DNA from: Corella eumyota
Lineage: Eukaryota; Chordata; Ascidiacea; Phlebobranchia; Corellidae
Direction: 5' to 3'
DNA: 64,000 bases
Assembly (NCBI GenBank): GCA_963082875.1
Contig: OY720102.1
Coordinates: 3,410,001-3,474,000, forward strand
The position numbers and the translations under genes were made by a program. The notes below the pieces were generated by a model. That model did not search any database and was not told the origin of the DNA. It worked only from the letters and a program-made list of their open reading frames with translations. Below, one piece after another: positions 39,211-51,292 of the stretch (positions are counted from its first letter, which is position 1; each line of letters opens with the position of its first letter).

Positions 39211-41412
39211 TTATTCGTTAGTAGGCCCCCACCAGCCCTTTATTGCCCATGATAAGGCGCTAGATACCAAACCAGACTGTTGGTTTACAGAGTTCATGTT
39301 TGTGGAAGTATAAGTTGCTAGGTCTGAGGAACTATAACAAATATAAAATTTATTAATTTATTTTGAAAGGAAAAAATAAATAAAATCTCAATATATATAT
39401 ATAAAAAAATCATAATTTTTTTACCCTGACTGAGGTGTGGTGACTGCTTCCCACTCGGACTCAAACGATAGCTGCCACTCAATGGAAGTTTGAGTCTCAT
39501 TGTGGTCAAGATCCTCGTCTTTGATGTCAGAAAGTCCAAGAGTTTCCTCCATCGAAAGAAGTAAATTAATCGATGGGATATTCAATTCATCACTATAAGA
39601 AAAAATAAACACAGTAACCAATTTTAATAAAATAAAAAAAAATATTGCCAACTAACCTTACACCACCTTGAGCAAGTTTTTCAATTAAAATTTTTAAATT
39701 GCGAAGGGTGTGTAATGGGTGTAGAGTAAATCCATCGACACCTTGTAAAAGGCAGATTGATAGCAGGTTACTGTTAAGTAGTTTTACAGAATTTGTGAAA
39801 ACAATCGGTGAAATGGATGGATTACTAAACGTGCTGTAAAAAAATTAACAACAAAATTTTAAATAAGGTTATTCTTAAATAAAGATTTTTTATTGAAATT
39901 AAAACAAGTTATAAAATTAACAAATTTACCTGTAGTGGATGCTATGTGGTAGATGAATATTCAAAATTTTTCGCACAACATTTAAAAGTTGGGCAGCGTG
40001 CGACAAAGCAGAACTTATTCCCAAAACTGAATTGACTGTCGAAAAACTTAACTCCGATCCTTCTTCCGTTACTGAAGATCCAACATTAGCAGGGTCCGAA
40101 CTGGGAGCCTTGTGGTTAATTTCAAGCCATGAAATATAAGCTGAATAATCTCCGTCACATGAAGTACTTGCTGCATTACTTGATATTGAGATTTGTAAAG
40201 TGTCCATGCTTGCATTCTAAAATCAAAATTTTTAAAAGTGTGTATATATAAAAAAAAATGTTTTTTTGAAAAATATTATTTATATATTATACATGCAATA
40301 TAACTTAAGACCTGTTGGTCAACCCATCTGCCATGTACAAATGACAATCTTCTTGCTTCATCCAATGCTTCCTGAAGTTCCAATGCTCTTACATCGTCAT
40401 GTGATACTGGCTCTTTTGGCTGGTCCCTGTGTATAAAATATTCACCAAAAAATTAAGTACTTCAACATAGTCAAATTATAAAAAGGGGGTAATAGAACTT
40501 ACTTTTGAAATTCATCAAACTTTTTAACTTCTTTAAGCGGAAAGATATACTGGGTTAAAATCTTGATACTATTTTGACGAACTTTTCTTAACTCAAGTTG
40601 AATAGAGTTTGTTTTAATCAATGTGGATTGAATTAATGCCTATTTAAAAAATTAGAATATTAACATATGTAGAAATGTATAAAAATAGGTATAGGCTATT
40701 CTATGAAACTTTTTTTTACCTGCTTTGATTTTATAAATTCTTTAAGCTTTGTGCGTTTTTGTAAAGTTTTGTTAATTTTGCGCTGGTCAACTTGTAAAGA
40801 TTTCTTATATTCAGCCAAAGTTGTTTTCATATGCTCAGTTTCAAGTTTTCGAGCATGGAGTAACTGCTTTAATCGCTTCACATTTCGTAAACAAAAACTT
40901 GTTTCACTTTCCTAAAAAAACAATTTTTTTGTGAGATCACCAAAAAAGTGATAATGTTAATAATAAATGTTTCTTTAAAATAAGGCAAATGCTTAAGACA
41001 CTTTGCAGCATTTTTAAATGGATTAAAAAAATATGTTACCAGTTGAATATTAGAAGTTAGCTCTTTCAGTTTTTCAGTTGAGGTTTCTAGAAATTCTTGT
41101 CTTTGGTTTCCTGCTAATTCCAATTTATTAAACAACTCTTTTATATCCCTGATAAAAAAATGACATTATTTTTTATAAAATAATACATACATATGCAATA
41201 ACAAAGATAAATTCATAATTTTACTTGCGAATATAAGATGTGCCCTCCAATTTACTCTTCTTGTTAATTTTTCCTTCGCACAGAATCAAAAACCCAATTT
41301 CATCCGATTTTCTACATTCTGAACATGCCAAAAACTTTGCAATCCTTTCACATGTTGGACAACGACCATAAGTGATTGTAATTTTGCCATCATTTAATTC
41401 AGTTTGTGTCAT
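39211..41412 (-). CDS. ATG14: Autophagy protein ATG14 (Barkor), nine exons
   Basis: ATG14 targets the class III PI3-kinase complex I (VPS34, VPS15, Beclin 1) to the ER and forming autophagosome. Exons on the minus strand: 41412-41225, 41148-41040, 40911-40720, 40639-40503, 40426-40312, 40216-39930, 39833-39657, 39592-39425, 39331-39211. All have GT/AG ends and matching phases, giving 497 aa (human 492). Seen: the N-terminal zinc-like cysteine repeat CPTC (18-21) and CSEC (30-33); a coiled-coil region about 63-208 for Beclin 1 pairing; a family block with RWVDQQ and GDYSAYISWLE (about 269 on); HPLHTLRNLK; an acidic stretch with EWEAVTTP; and a C-terminal BATS-like amphipathic helix LVSSALSWAIKGWW, which in human senses curved PI3P membranes. 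The start is the ATG at 41,412; an earlier in-frame TTG is unlikely to be used. On the minus strand AATAAA overlaps the stop codon. The gene looks intact. Confidence 0.94.
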
Positions 41413-41891
41413 ATTTAACAAAGTATAAGGTTTATATATAAGCCTTAAAAAACTATAAAAAATACGTCATATTTGGACTTCGCGTTAGACTGTCTTTTTT
41501 TTAATTTCAGTATCTTTTGTAAGCCTAACTTAAAGCTACTTAATCTCTTAAATTATTACTATAACCTATTAATTCCAAATTTTTGACACTTTTCTAAAAA
41601 AGAAAAAAATCCTAAACGTCACTTTCCTTTTTGATGTAAATAAACAACAAAAACATTGTGCGCTACTGGTGTAGTGACTGATTTAGGATCACTACTTCTA
41701 AAAAAACATATCTCGTTTATCCTCCCATAAAACAAAGTATATAAGGATAAAATTAATTTATTTATAAAATTGGCACAATCATTGTAAAGCATGATAAAAC
41801 AAATATGTGTAATTAAAAAGCAATATGGCGATATTTATATGAATAATAAAGGAATCACTTGAAATAAAAAAAAGGGTAATTATTGCATAAT
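41413..41891. other. Spacer between ATG14 5' end and P450 3' end
   Basis: Contains the ATG14 upstream region and the P450 3' flank (both genes on the minus strand). A minus-strand AATAAA at about 41,758-41,763, roughly 130 bases past the P450 stop, is a candidate poly(A) signal for the P450. No clear TATA box or initiator was recognised for ATG14. Confidence 0.45.
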
Positions 41892-44800
41892 CTAAAATCT
41901 TGGTACCAATTGCACTTTGTACGAAATGGGTCCGATGGTCAATCCTTCGACACCTGTTTCGTTAAGTTTATCAACACCTGGTGGCAGCAGAATCTTGTAT
42001 TTTTGCAAGAGTGCCGTAATAAATAAGAACAACTCTTGTTTGGCTATACTTTGTCCAATACAAATTCGAAGTCCTAAAAAATCACAGTTTGGATTTAATA
42101 GACCTAATGTAAATGTAAGCCTCCTTGTTTATGTACAGTGTTTTGTTAGATCACCCTTATCTTTCCGGTCTAACGCCTTTTTGTCTACGTCACCAACACC
42201 TTTAGTTTTGCCGGGATTTTTAAGCCAGTTTAACAAGTACTAGCTTTAGATATAACATTGGTTATTCTCAGATTAATTATATTATTGTAACTATTCGTTT
42301 TATGTATATATTAATGTGTGATTCTATTTGAATAAGATATTAAGTTGTATAATTAAATTGTATAAACTGTAAAAAGTGTGTTCAATAAATATAAAAAACC
42401 CAACAATGGAGAGATAAAAGTTTTAATACAGGAAAAGGTTGACGAAATAAAAAAAAGTTTGATAATTAAAATAAACCGACAATTAAAAAAACAAATGGGC
42501 AATTTTTATACAAAAATGTACAATTGAGTTGACGAAGTTTCAACAGATCTGGTAAAGTGCTACAAGGAAACTAAGACAGAAGTTAAAACGTTTACTAAAG
42601 ATCAAATCAAAACCATAGCTTTTCTTCAAAAAGCGGTAATGACGCCACCAACCCCTAATGACAAAAACAACGAGCAAACAGACATTTAAACACTTTTAAA
42701 TGCAGCAACGATTCAAGTAAACTCTGAAGCAAAAGACGTCTTAAAAGACACAAAAAGAGAAAATTTCGTAGCGGAAGAAATGACAAAAACGTGTTTGTTG
42801 CAGAAAACAAAACCAATGTGTAGCAACCAAGATATTATGCCAAAACACGAAACGCTTGTACTCGATGCTTATGATGGTTTGTCACCATGGGAAGATTTTA
42901 TGGCACGATTTAAACTAGCCGCAGAATTTAATGGTTGGTCTGAGTGGAACGAAAGAACTTTAAAGCCGTGCGGGCCAAGCTAGAACAAAAATTTGGAAAG
43001 AAATACATTGATCCAGTATTAATGCTACATACAAAAGTAAGGGAAAAAATTGAGAAATTATGGATTTGGCAGAAAAAATTAATACAATCACAAAACAGTG
43101 CTCAGTATATGACAACAAAGACAGCAAACAACGGGATTTATTAAAAGCTAACTGCTTCATAAACGCTTTAAAATACGACTGGGATCTTTATTCTTCATTG
43201 AAAATTTACAAACCTCAGTCGATGGATAAAGCTTTAAAGATGGCGTTAAAGTTAGAACTAGAAGGTAACACACGTCAGGCTCAAAATAGACCTATGCGAA
43301 CAATTGCTGTTAATGACAAGGGCACCGACTTGGGCGAAGAAATAAAGTCAATTCGTCAATCAATTCAACAATTGACTAAAACTATAGGAAAACAAAGACA
43401 AACATATTACGATCACCCAGAAATTACCGCCAAGAACGAGCGGGTTATAATAGATTGGAAAACGACAAATAGTCGAACTTTTGGGTAGTGGTTCGACCAT
43501 TAAAGAAGATACCCAAACAGTAAAGTAAGTGCTGCTACAACCAAACGACAAAACGGACTGTATTGCAATGTGTACATAAAAAATTGCAAATGTATATTAT
43601 GCTGGTCGACACAGGCACAGATGCCACAGTTATAAATTATCGATTTGTTGAAAAACTTAATATTATGCTTATACCATCCAATGTGGTTTTAAATGGAATT
43701 GGAAGCGGAAAAATGCACGTGCGCGGATGTTGCGACTTAAATTGGAGAATTAACTCTGTATGTTACAAACACGTTGCATTAGTTGCTGATGTAAAAGAAG
43801 ATGGCATTATTGGACTAGACTTTTTGCGAAAATATTGTTTTAACATTAACTTGATGTCGGCTGAGCTACAAAATGATAAAGAAACAATAACATTATTATT
43901 AACAGCAAAAGCTACGCCCAAGCAAACCGTTAACGTCGACCACAAAAGTGTATTTCCTAATAACAAAGAAACTCACGATATGTAACTAAGATCAATGAGT
44001 TACGTGAACACCGAACAATCTGACGAAATTATTTAATTATTCAATAAATATGTCAAAACAAGAAACTCTCATAAGCAACAGTATACCAAGTTGTCCCATC
44101 ATTTCATCGATACAGGAGCGGCACAGGCAATTAAACAAAGACCTAGACACCTGCCGAAATCAAGACAAAACAAAAAATGTGCTAAAGGAGGGCGAAATAT
44201 CGCAGTCGTATAGCCCGTGGTGCTCGTTGTTTTAGTAAATAAAAAAGATGGGTCGACGCGATTTTGCGGGGGGTAATATCGCCGTCGTATAGCCCGTGGT
44301 ACCCGTTGTTTTAGTAAATAAAAAAGATGGATCGAGGCGATTTTGCGTGGACTATCGAAAGCTTTACAACGTAACAAAAAAAGACTTGTATCCGCTGCCT
44401 AGAATAGACGATATATTTGACTCCGTTAGAGCATCATGGTTTACAACGTTAGATTTAAAATGCGGATATTGGCAAGTGTTAGTAAACCCAAATATAAGAA
44501 AAAAACTGCATTTTCAACAGGAAACGGGTTTATGAATTTAATGTGATGCCTTTTGGGCTCTGTGGCAGTCCAAGTACATTCGAACGGTTAATGGATCAAG
44601 TACTTGAAGGAATACAAAGCTCAGTTTGTCTAGTTTAACTAGACGATATTCTAGTTTACTCAACAACGTTTAAAAAGTTGTACGGAAATCTGGAACTAAT
44701 CTTTCAACGGTTAGCTAACGTTATCCTTACACTTAACTTAAAAAAGTGTGATCTAGTTTGTAGACAGCTCAAATATTTAGGACATGTTATATCTCCAAGT

Positions 44801-47800
44801 GGTATATCGACTTCACCAGAACAAATAAAGCTGTAAAAAGCTGGCCACAGCCATTAACAAACGTCAAAAAGTTATAAAGCTTTTTAGGATTAGCATCTTA
44901 CTACAGAAATTTCATAAAAAAAACTTTGCTGATTTAGCTAATCCTTCATATGCCTTATTGGAAAGAAATGCAAATTTTTGTGGGACACAAGCTGCAAAAA
45001 TTCCTTCAAGAGCTTTAAAAACTCTCTTACGGGGCCGCCTGTCCTTAGTTTCGCTAAATCAGAAGGTCAAGTTTATTATTGTTGCTGATGCCAGCGATTT
45101 TGCAATTGGAGCTGTTCTAAGCCAAATTAATGAACATGGAAAAGAAAGTGTTATAGAATATTACACCAAAGCATTTTCAAAGCCAGAGAAAACTATTGTA
45201 CAACAAGGAAATAACTTTTGGCTTTTAGTTACAGCAGTAAGACATTTCCATTTTTACATCTACGGCCGAACTGTGCACATTAAAAGTAACCATGGATCAC
45301 TTAGATGGCTACCTAATTTTAGAAATCTTGAAGGTCAAATGGGTCGCTGTTTAGAGCTATTAGAACAATGTGATATTGAGATTTCACACAGACCTGAAGC
45401 ACAACATAAAAATGCGGATGCTTTGTCCCAAAGGCCATGCGAAAAATACAGATGTCATTACTGTAAACGATTGGAAAATAAAACCTGACGAGTGTCGTCA
45501 AGTACCGAAAACGAAATTACCACTGAAAATGTGCGTGAAGCTCAGTTGTGCGATCCAGATATTAAACACATTTTAACGTGGAAAGAATCGGGTGAAGAAA
45601 GGCCGGAGTGGGATAAAGTTTCCCCCCTAAGTCAAACTGCCAAGTCGTATTATCACCAATGGGATTCACTTAACCTAAAATACGACGTGTTGTATCGACA
45701 ATGGAAAAACTCAAACGGGACCGAAACTTTTCCACAACTTATTGTTTCGAAATGCCATAAAAATTTAATCTTGGAAAATATGCATGGAAGCGGCACATCG
45801 GGGCTATTTGGGGTAAAAAAAAGGTTGAACGATTACGTTAAAAGTTTTATTGGAATAGCTGTGCAACGGACGTTGCAATTTTTTTGTAAAAACTTTTTAA
45901 ATGTTTCTAAAAAAAGGGTCCTGTAAACAAACAAAAAGAGCCCATAAAAGTTCATCAAGTCGGTAACCCATGGAAAAGAATAGCAATAGACGTTATGGGC
46001 CCGTTACCTAACTTATTTCAAGAAAATAAATATATATTAATTGTTATGGACTATTTCATAAACTGGCCCGAAGCATACGCCCTTCCGAACCAAGAAGCCC
46101 AAACGATATCCAAAACTCTTATAAAACAGTACTTTTTAGAGTACCATGCGAAACAATAACGGAACAAGGAAGTAATTTTACATTTTTACTATTTCACGAA
46201 ATGTTGAAAGCTTTTGACATCAACAAAACTTAAAAAAAACGCCATGTTGGCCCCAAGCAGATGGCATGGTCGAAAAATTTAACCTTACTTTGGAAGCGCA
46301 ACTAGCAATTTCCGTTAACAAAAATCACCGCGATTGGGACGAACATTTACCGTATACTTCAATGTCGTACCGAACTTACCCCCGCTAAACTGATGCTCGG
46401 AAGAGAATTAAATTGGTCATCTGATTTTTTATATGGCCGTGCGCAAAAAACGAAATATTTCACATGTGAATATGTGAAGAAAGTTCAACAGGAGATCGAC
46501 ATTGCCCATAAACTCGCTCGAGAGAAGCTACATTTTTCAGGTCATAAAATGAAGAAATACTACGACCGTACAACATCTACCCATATACTGCAGGAACATG
46601 AACCAGTGTGGTTACATTGTCCACAACGCAAAAAATTAACTTTCGCCATAATTGACATTACCTTGGCAAGGCCCTTAAGTTGTATATTTTTATTTTTATT
46701 GTATATATTTTTATCCTCGATGTGGGAAAGTCGAATGCGCGACTTAAACATAAAATAACATCAGTTACTCCGACCCAGTCTCGAGTTGCCTGTGGCAGTT
46801 TGGGATATTATAGATTATAATTACCCGATAATTATACTGCTGATTAAGTGCTGGCTCAGCAGGAGTTCATACCGTTTATAGCGCCTTACTCAAGGGCGCT
46901 ACAGCATGAGAGCAGTGAGGATTAAACCCACGACCTCATGTGTGGTGTAGCAAGTGCTCTTACCACTACACCACACTGCCGGTATTTTGTTTTATTAATA
47001 ATCCTTTTATTAGTTGTTAAAAACTTGTCTTAAATTGTTTAAATAGGAAAAAGTTACCTCCTCCAAATGGAAAAAAGGCATTTCTGGATCCAACTTTACC
47101 ATCAGGGTCTAGAAAATTTTCTGGGTCAAAATTTTCCGGGTTTTTCCAGTGTTCAGGTGAAAAATGAACTGAGTGATAAGATGTTAAAAACATTGTGCCC
47201 TTAGGAACGTTATAACCTTGAACTTTAGTGTCATGTAGGGAAGTGTGAATTAAACCTAATAAAAAATAAAAAATTCACTTTTTATATAGGCGAAAATAAA
47301 CTGTGAACCGAATTTATTTTATTTAAATTTAAATTTAAAATAAAATACTTTAATAATCATTAATTCAGTTTGAAAAAGATTTTTACATTAAGATACCTAC
47401 CAATAGGTGTTATTGTAGCTTTCCGTTGTACTTCATGTATAGTTGCTTCAGTGTAAGGCATATTTACTCGATCTTCATAGTGAGGCATATTCATTCCTAA
47501 CACTCTATCAATTTCGGTATGTATTTTATCTAAAAAAATATATAATAACAAAAGCACACCAAATTTACACAGAAAATTGTATTTACTGTACAGTTCAATT
47601 TGTATGGTTATGTTTTTTTGCCCTTAAAGCTTTAATGACAAATATTTTTTCACTTTGTTATAGGGTAGTCATTTTATGAGCGTTTTATTAACCTTGAATT
47701 TGTTGGTTGTTTGCAATATACAAAACTGCCCATCTCAGAGTTGTAGAGGTTGTTTCAGTCCCAGCTTGAAACAAGTCCATAATCGTCATCTCCATTCCTT

Positions 47801-49899
47801 ACAAATACAAATGAGAAAAAATTCGTAACAATACTACTGTGTGTTTAACAATCCTATTTTTTTTTTTTTTATTTTTATTAAATAAACAAAAAGTTATTCA
47901 TTAATGTATAAGTTGCAACACATTTACTTGTATTCTTTTCAATTGTGGAGCTTATGAAATTTTTCACCTCTTTTAAAGTATAAAACTACAAACCTTTAGT
48001 GTCAGTTTGCTTGTTTTTCTTCATCTCAATAATATAATAATCAATATAATCTCTCGGACAACTTTCATCAATAGTCTGTTTGTGATCTTTTATTTCAGAT
48101 TTTACAAAATCTTGAATTTTTCTAAAAAATTAGAAAAAAATTTAAGTTAAGTTTAAGGCCTTCAAAGATGTGTTCAACTAAACCCAATTTTTTTCATTTA
48201 TCCTCAAATGAGGAAGGTAAACTTTACGACCTAAACATGGAGTAACACTTGTCTGGCCCTTGGCAGTTTAGGATATTATAGATTATAATTGCCAGACAAT
48301 TAAGCTGCTGATTAAGAATTGGCTTAGCATGAGTTTATACCATTTACAGCGCCTTAATTAAAGGCGCACTATAGCATGAAAGCAGTGGGGATTGAGTCCA
48401 GGATCTCATGTAGAGAAGCCAAGTGTTTTGACAACTGCATGCAAGCTATATACTTACTTTGTTATATATTTGAAAAATATATATTTAATAAAACAGCTTC
48501 ATACCTCATTATTACCATTAACTGCTTGCCAGCAGGAGGGAGCCAAATTTTATAGAGTTTAGGAAAAATTGAAACAAATTGAAGTAAAGGGTTTCTGACC
48601 AAATTGGAAGATTGAAAGAATTCGTTATTTAAAGCCATCAGCTCTTTAAACATAGCATCACCATACTCATATCTTAAATAAAATTTAATATGTCATATAT
48701 AGGTTCATAGTGTTTTAAATTTACCATCTGCTTTAATGAAAAAAATATGTTTGTGTATACAAATATATATATATATACAACTTTCAAACCTTTGTCCAAA
48801 TGAGAAATAAGCCAAAACATTAAGAGTTGAATAATCAAATACTTCAGCTGGGTCTATGACCTGATTATTTTTACGAATTCTTTCGATTTCATCCAACATG
48901 TAAGGTATTTCTTCAACTATACAGGCATCTATTCCACGCTTATTTAAGCCCAAATTCTTTAACACATAATGGAAAAATTTTCGGTTTGCTGACCACTTGG
49001 GGCCATACATAGCAGCAGCAATTCCATCTCTCTGCTCCCCTCTTAACAACATAGATGTAAGAGAATCTGCACGATTCGGAAACTCTTTCGCTCTGTCAGT
49101 AATAACCTTTATTGAATAACATTCAAATTTAGTCTTTATATATATATAATATTAATATATAAAAAGTTACTCTTGAAAGGCTTTAATTTAACTGGCCTAA
49201 AATTATTCATGTTGTATATATACAATAAAAGAAACAGCAGCATGCTGTATTTGTTAGAACACTTGCTACACCAAATGAGGTGGTAGGTTCAATCCTTGCT
49301 GCTCTCATCCTGTAGCGCCCTTGAGTAAGGTGCTATAAACCATAAACTCCAGCTGAGCAAGCACTTAATCAGCAGCATGATTATGGTGCAAATATAATCT
49401 ATATAATATCCCAAACTTCTAAAGGAAACTCAAGACTGGGTCGGAGTAACTGATGTTACTCTATGTTTAGGTCACGCATTCGACTTTTCCACATTGAGGA
49501 TAAAGATGTACACAAAAAAAATTTAAAAAGTTAGTAAATTTAAAAGACTTTTACCTCTTTGATAAGATCATAGCCAGCTAAGCAAACAAGATTTCTACCC
49601 ACAGCTCTTATTCCAAATATATTTCCATAAGTTTTAGCAAGTTTTGGAATGTCTACAAAAAAAATTATTATGTAAGTAAATATATATATAAATATTAAAT
49701 AAATATTTAACTGTAGAAATAAATACCAGAGCTCACTTTTTGACATAGATTGTGAAATATAAGAAAGGCCTCCAGTAAATGGTTTACCTATAGGACCAGG
49801 TGGAAAATTGTAAGGCTTGTGGTAGCTTATGTAGTATATGAAACATAATATTGGCACAACAACAAATGTGATAAATAATTGAACAATATACAGAAACAT
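41892..49899 (-). CDS. Cytochrome P450, family 2-like, nine exons
   Basis: Heme monooxygenase of the microsomal CYP2 type, expected to be anchored in the ER by its N-terminus and to oxidise small lipophilic substrates; the substrate cannot be told. Exons on the minus strand: 49899-49737, 49652-49555, 49106-48790, 48672-48505, 48121-47994, 47797-47693, 47529-47401, 47255-47058, 42073-41892. All have GT/AG ends and consistent phases, giving 495 aa. Seen: a hydrophobic anchor (about 2-25), the PPGP hinge (33-36), C-helix WSANR (125-129), I-helix AGTETT (303-308), K-helix EVQR (359-362), and the heme loop FGGGLRICIG with Cys440, which is split across the last intron. An in-frame ATG at 49,935 would add 12 residues; the inner ATG gives a more usual N-terminus. 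Exon 3 (317 bp) spans what are two exons in typical vertebrate CYP2 genes. The last intron is about 5 kb because of insertions. The gene looks intact. Confidence 0.92.
42127..42405 (+). repeat. LTR-like segment of the fossil element
   Basis: A 279-bp segment that begins TGTTTATGTACAGTG and ends ACCCAACA, giving TGT...ACA ends typical of LTRs. Its first ~130 bp recur in reverse orientation at 35,848-35,980, which supports a repeat end. It was assigned from the ends and position, not from a paired second LTR. Confidence 0.5.
42127..46700 (+). mobile_element. Fossil Ty3/gypsy-type LTR retrotransposon
   Basis: A degraded LTR element lying antisense in the last intron of the P450 gene. Parts seen in order: an LTR-like segment (42,127-42,405), a gag-like region (about 42.4-43.5 kb), an aspartic-protease-like region (about 43.56-43.99 kb), reverse-transcriptase fragments (about 44.3-44.9 kb), an RNase H-like part (about 44.96-45.5 kb) and integrase fragments (about 45.5-46.7 kb). 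The order protease, RT, RNase H, integrase fits Ty3/gypsy. It is broken, with on the order of ten or more breaks, and cannot be active. A SINE sits at its right end, and no second LTR was recognised. It is old enough to have decayed, but its domains are still easily recognisable. Left and right limits are approximate. Confidence 0.85.
46701..46983 (-). repeat. tRNA-derived SINE, copy A
   Basis: On the minus strand the 5' head reads GGCAGTGTGGTGTAGTGG (A-box region) and, after the GAGCAC stretch, GGTCGTGGGTTTAATCC (B-box region). A body with a GCGCCCTTGAGTAAGGCGC stem-like block follows, and then a tail region ending CACATCGAGGATAAAAATAT. Head and body match copies B-E. It lies at the right end of the fossil LTR element, inside the last P450 intron. 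Confidence 0.85.
48188..48443 (-). repeat. tRNA-derived SINE, copy D (old, diverged)
   Basis: Same family as copy A: shared TTTAGGATATTATAGATTATAAT-type body, CTGCTGATTAAG, GCGCCTTAATTAAAGGCGC and a GGGGATTGAGTCC head region. It has many substitutions and a poorly preserved A box, so it is the oldest copy. It lies in P450 intron 4, between the exons at 48,672-48,505 and 48,121-47,994. Confidence 0.75.
49237..49510 (+). repeat. tRNA-derived SINE, copy E (plus strand)
   Basis: The only copy of the family on the plus strand. It starts with a decayed head (AGAACACTTGCTACACC, then GGTGGTAGGTTCAATCC as B-box region), continues with GCGCCCTTGAGTAAGG and CTTAATCAGCAGC, and ends at CACATTGAGGATAAAGATG. 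It lies in P450 intron 2, antisense to the gene. Confidence 0.8.
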
Positions 49900-50377
49900 T
49901 TTTAAAATATGTATATACACAAAACTAGCCTTCATAAAAAAAAATCAAACTTTTAAAGTATTTATTAAACTTCTTTTATCTTAATTCCTTAAGAATTTAA
50001 AATGTTAAATTACACTTGTCCCACTAATATTAACCATTTAAAGTAACCCAACTGGTCTTTGTACCCTAAATTACCACAAATAATATTTCGCAAAGATTTA
50101 TTTAAGAGATATTCCTAACATGCACAAACGCTGTAACTAAATGTCGATATGTCAAAACCGATATGTCCGCTATACGCGCTATACCCGAGAGTGTGATGTA
50201 CTACACATGGCTGTTAGATTACGAAACTGAAGGTTTTGGGTTTAAGTCGCACCAAAACCACATCAGAGAAAACTTTTGATTGTCATTGAGAACCAATCAC
50301 AACCTTTAAATTTTCAATAAATGAAGATTTTTTAATTAGTAATAGTGAGTAAACACTTGCAATTTTTTTAAACCAAT

Positions 50378-50593
50378 TTACTCCGACCCAGTCTCGAGTT
50401 GCCTGTGGCAGTTTGGGATATTATAGATTATAATTACCCGATAATTATACTGCTGATTAAGTGCTGGCTCAGCAGGAGTTCATACCGTTTATAGCGCCTT
50501 ACTCAAGGGCGCTACAGCATGAGATCAGTGGGGATTGAACCTACGACCTCATGTGTGGTGTAGCAAGTGTTCTTACCACTACACCACGCTGCC
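50378..50593 (-). repeat. tRNA-derived SINE, copy C (3' shortened)
   Basis: Minus-strand copy upstream of the P450 gene, nearly identical to copy A over the shared part. The B-box region reads GGTCGTAGGTTCAATCC. It stops at the ACTCCGACCCAG block, so the last ~70 bp of tail seen in A, B and E are absent. Its closeness to A suggests a recent common source. Confidence 0.82.
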
Positions 50594-51284
50594 AATTATT
50601 TATTGTTTAACACCTGACGTAACGTAACGTAACAAATCCGCCATTTAATTGTTTAATGTAACTTGTTAACTGTTCCTAGTCACGTGCTTGCACCTTTGGT
50701 CACGTGGGCACATATTATCTCTGTTGTCTGTATCACGTGACTTGTAAGTTAAAACTGTAAGAAATAAATAATATGAGGGTGTCGTAGTGAACAGCCTGAT
50801 GAACGGTTGTGATTGGTTGCTTTATAGTGTTGATTATCGTTTTGTAAATACTTTGTGTTTTATACTGAACCTGGTGCGAGATTTGTAGTTAACGAAATAG
50901 GTAAACGTAGAAGTGACAGGGAGACTTATTTACGTTACCAGTAACTAATATTAAAAAAAAAAATTTTAAATCAAATATTTTAACTAGATCCTTAAAATTT
51001 GTAATTAAACAACCGCCATCAGTTCCCCTTTAAGTCTACAGCTTATTATGACTTGCACATTTTTACAGATGCTAATTTCCCTACCTAATTAATTTAAACA
51101 AATACAAAAATGAGCAATAATCAAATTATATAATTAAGATAAACACAAACTTATCCAAAGTGACTTTGATTTATATTCCCATTGTTAAAAAATTTCATTA
51201 CAAACCACCAATAACAACGTTCTACGTCATCGATTGTCAAGTAACCGATTGATAACCGATCGCGTTTCAATTTTATGTCACCCG

Positions 51285-51292
51285 TGACGTCA
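51285..51292. promoter_or_regulatory. Perfect CRE/ATF octamer TGACGTCA
   Basis: A palindromic CREB/ATF consensus about 3.4 kb upstream of the FGF start codon, flanked by a GC-richer stretch and a TATAAATC word about 30 bp downstream. Function is inferred from the motif only. Confidence 0.35.

Noticed and set aside
41413-41421. Upstream start for ATG14
   Set aside because: The extra codons begin with TTG; the first ATG (41,412) gives a normal start.
50177-50245. Possible tRNA-like head (GGTTTTGGGTTTAAGTC as B box)
   Set aside because: The A-box part is not convincing and no second copy of the body was found in the window.
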